Origin: Chloroflexota bacterium
GTDB taxonomy: Bacteria > Chloroflexota > Anaerolineae > B4-G1 > SLSP01
Reading direction: 5' to 3'
Assembly: GCA_022707665.1 (NCBI GenBank)
Contig: JAKJAE010000090.1
Location: 1-8,906, forward strand
Length of the DNA stretch: 8,906 nt
Shown: positions 8,235 to 8,906 of the stretch, piece after piece
Numbering within the stretch: position 1 is the first letter of the stretch
Layout of the letters: the number at the start of each line of letters is the position of its first letter
Made by a program: the position numbers and the translations under genes
Notes under the pieces: generated by a model
Seen by the model: the letters and a program-made list of their open reading frames with translations, nothing else
The model's database searches: none
What the model was told of the DNA's origin: nothing

Positions 8235-8242
8235 AGGAGGTG
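8235..8242 (+). promoter_or_regulatory. Strong Shine-Dalgarno sequence deciding the start at 8252
   Basis: AGGAGGTG is a full eight-base match to the usual 16S anti-Shine-Dalgarno sequence and lies nine bases before the ATG at 8252. An alternative in-frame ATG at 8228 overlaps the upstream stop (TGATG) but has only GC-rich sequence with no such site before it. Its eight extra residues (MPEEVGGG) would simply be translated ribosome-binding sequence. Confidence 0.75.
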
Positions 8243-8251
8243 GGTGGAGGA

Positions 8252-8906
8252 ATGATTGACTCCTGGATCCTCTCGAAGCTAGACCCGCTGATCGGCCGGC
8301 CGGTGATCATCCTGCGCGACCCGCAGCGCATGATCATCTCGGGCGCCCACGTGGTCGACGGCTGGGCCGAGGAGAACGGCTATACCGTGCTCTTCTGCAC
8401 CGGCAATCTGGCGCTGCGCGAGATGGCCGAGGCGATCCGCGATGATCCCGACGCCAGGATCCTGCTTGTCGACCGCAGCCGCCAGGGCACGCTCTTCTAC
8501 CCGGACTTGGCTGTGCGGGCGGGGCGAGAGGCGGCCCTGTCGCTCTCGCTGCGCGAGTTCCTGATCGAGCAGACCGGTGATACTACCTGGCCCAAACTGG
8601 TGGATGACCGCGAGCTCTCGGCGCTCCTCCTCGAGGATTTGCCCGCCGCGGTTGAGGCCCACCGCGCCCTGCGCCAGGTGTCCCCGACTCGCTTCAGTGA
8701 CAGCGATCTTCACAAGATCGCCCTCGGCGCGGCGCTCAAGATCAATCCATTCCGCAGGCTGGCGCCCAGCGAGATCCGCCGGCTGTGCATCGAGCAGCAC
8801 GCGATGCTCGCGCGGCTGCAAGGCCGCCTGCCCGAGGATGCCGTCGCGACGCTTCGTGCCGAGATCATGAGAGCCCCCAAGCCCTTCTGCTGGCTCCTGG
8901 ACCACG
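8252..8906 (+). CDS. pglZ: PglZ-like BREX core protein, N-terminal part (runs off the window)
   Basis: The open frame continues without a stop to the window edge, giving 218 residues of the N-terminus. It begins MIDSWILSKLDPL, followed by a strand VIILRDPQRMI (18-28), then ARILLVDRS (68-76) and FYPDLAVRAGREAALSLSLR (about 82-101). A long helical stretch follows. The alternation of a DP-containing strand, a second hydrophobic strand ending in Asp, and a P-D-L-x-x-x-A-G-R-x-x-x-x-S-L segment is like the N-terminal region of PglZ proteins from BREX-3-like systems. PglZ carries an alkaline-phosphatase-superfamily domain and is the protein shared by all BREX types; it is needed for defence. That domain, with its metal ligands, lies further on and is not in the window, so activity cannot be judged. 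GC is high (68-70% in two sampled lines), unlike the nuclease gene before it. An unusually strong ribosome-binding site precedes it. Confidence 0.75.
   Translation, partial: MIDSWILSKLDPLIGRPVIILRDPQRMIISGAHVVDGWAEENGYTVLFCTGNLALREMAEAIRDDPDARILLVDRSRQGTLFYPDLAVRAGREAALSLSLREFLIEQTGDTTWPKLVDDRELSALLLEDLPAAVEAHRALRQVSPTRFSDSDLHKIALGAALKINPFRRLAPSEIRRLCIEQHAMLARLQGRLPEDAVATLRAEIMRAPKPFCWLLDH

Noticed and set aside
8279..8905. Long reverse-strand open frame of 208 codons at the right edge
   Set aside because: It mirrors the pglZ-like gene on the forward strand. High GC codon use commonly leaves such open shadows, and the translation has no recognisable domain.

Overview
The window reads as a single forward-strand operon from a moderately high-GC bacterium. 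Three sampled 60-base lines in the large ATPase and phosphatase genes run about 62-70% GC. Lineage cannot be assigned from the sequence alone. Six genes are packed head to tail with spacings of -4, +4, -4, +32 and +23 bases. There is no RNA gene, CRISPR array, insertion sequence or long non-coding stretch. Bases 1-61 are the only upstream region, and no convincing promoter could be picked out there.

Layout: (1) 62-283, a 73-aa excisionase/MerR-type helix-turn-helix protein. (2) 280-1476, a 398-aa protein with a RadC-type helix-hairpin-helix N-terminus joined to a BrxA-like (DUF1819-like) body. (3) 1481-2020, a 179-aa protein resembling the small BREX proteins BrxF/BrxB, but with no intact P-loop. 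(4) 2017-6303, a 1428-aa BrxC/PglY-type P-loop ATPase. (5) 6336-8228, a 630-aa GmrSD/BrxU-type nuclease with DUF262 and DUF1524 domains. (6) 8252 to the window end, the N-terminal 218 residues of a PglZ-like protein.

Taken together this looks like the left part of a BREX-family phage-defence locus (BrxA-like, BrxF/B-like, BrxC-like, PglZ-like). A modification-dependent nuclease sits where the adenine methyltransferase PglX is found between brxC and pglZ in several classical BREX types. By analogy with the families, the HTH protein could regulate the operon, the HhH-BrxA fusion would bind DNA, the BrxC-like ATPase would power or assemble the complex, PglZ would be a core partner, and the GmrSD protein would attack phages whose modified DNA escapes the main system. 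The methyltransferase and any helicase or Lon-like gene would have to lie downstream of the window or be missing. The most unusual points are the HhH-BrxA fusion, the degenerate P-loop in the small protein, and the gene order. Family assignments were made by eye from motifs and remembered family patterns, not from searches.
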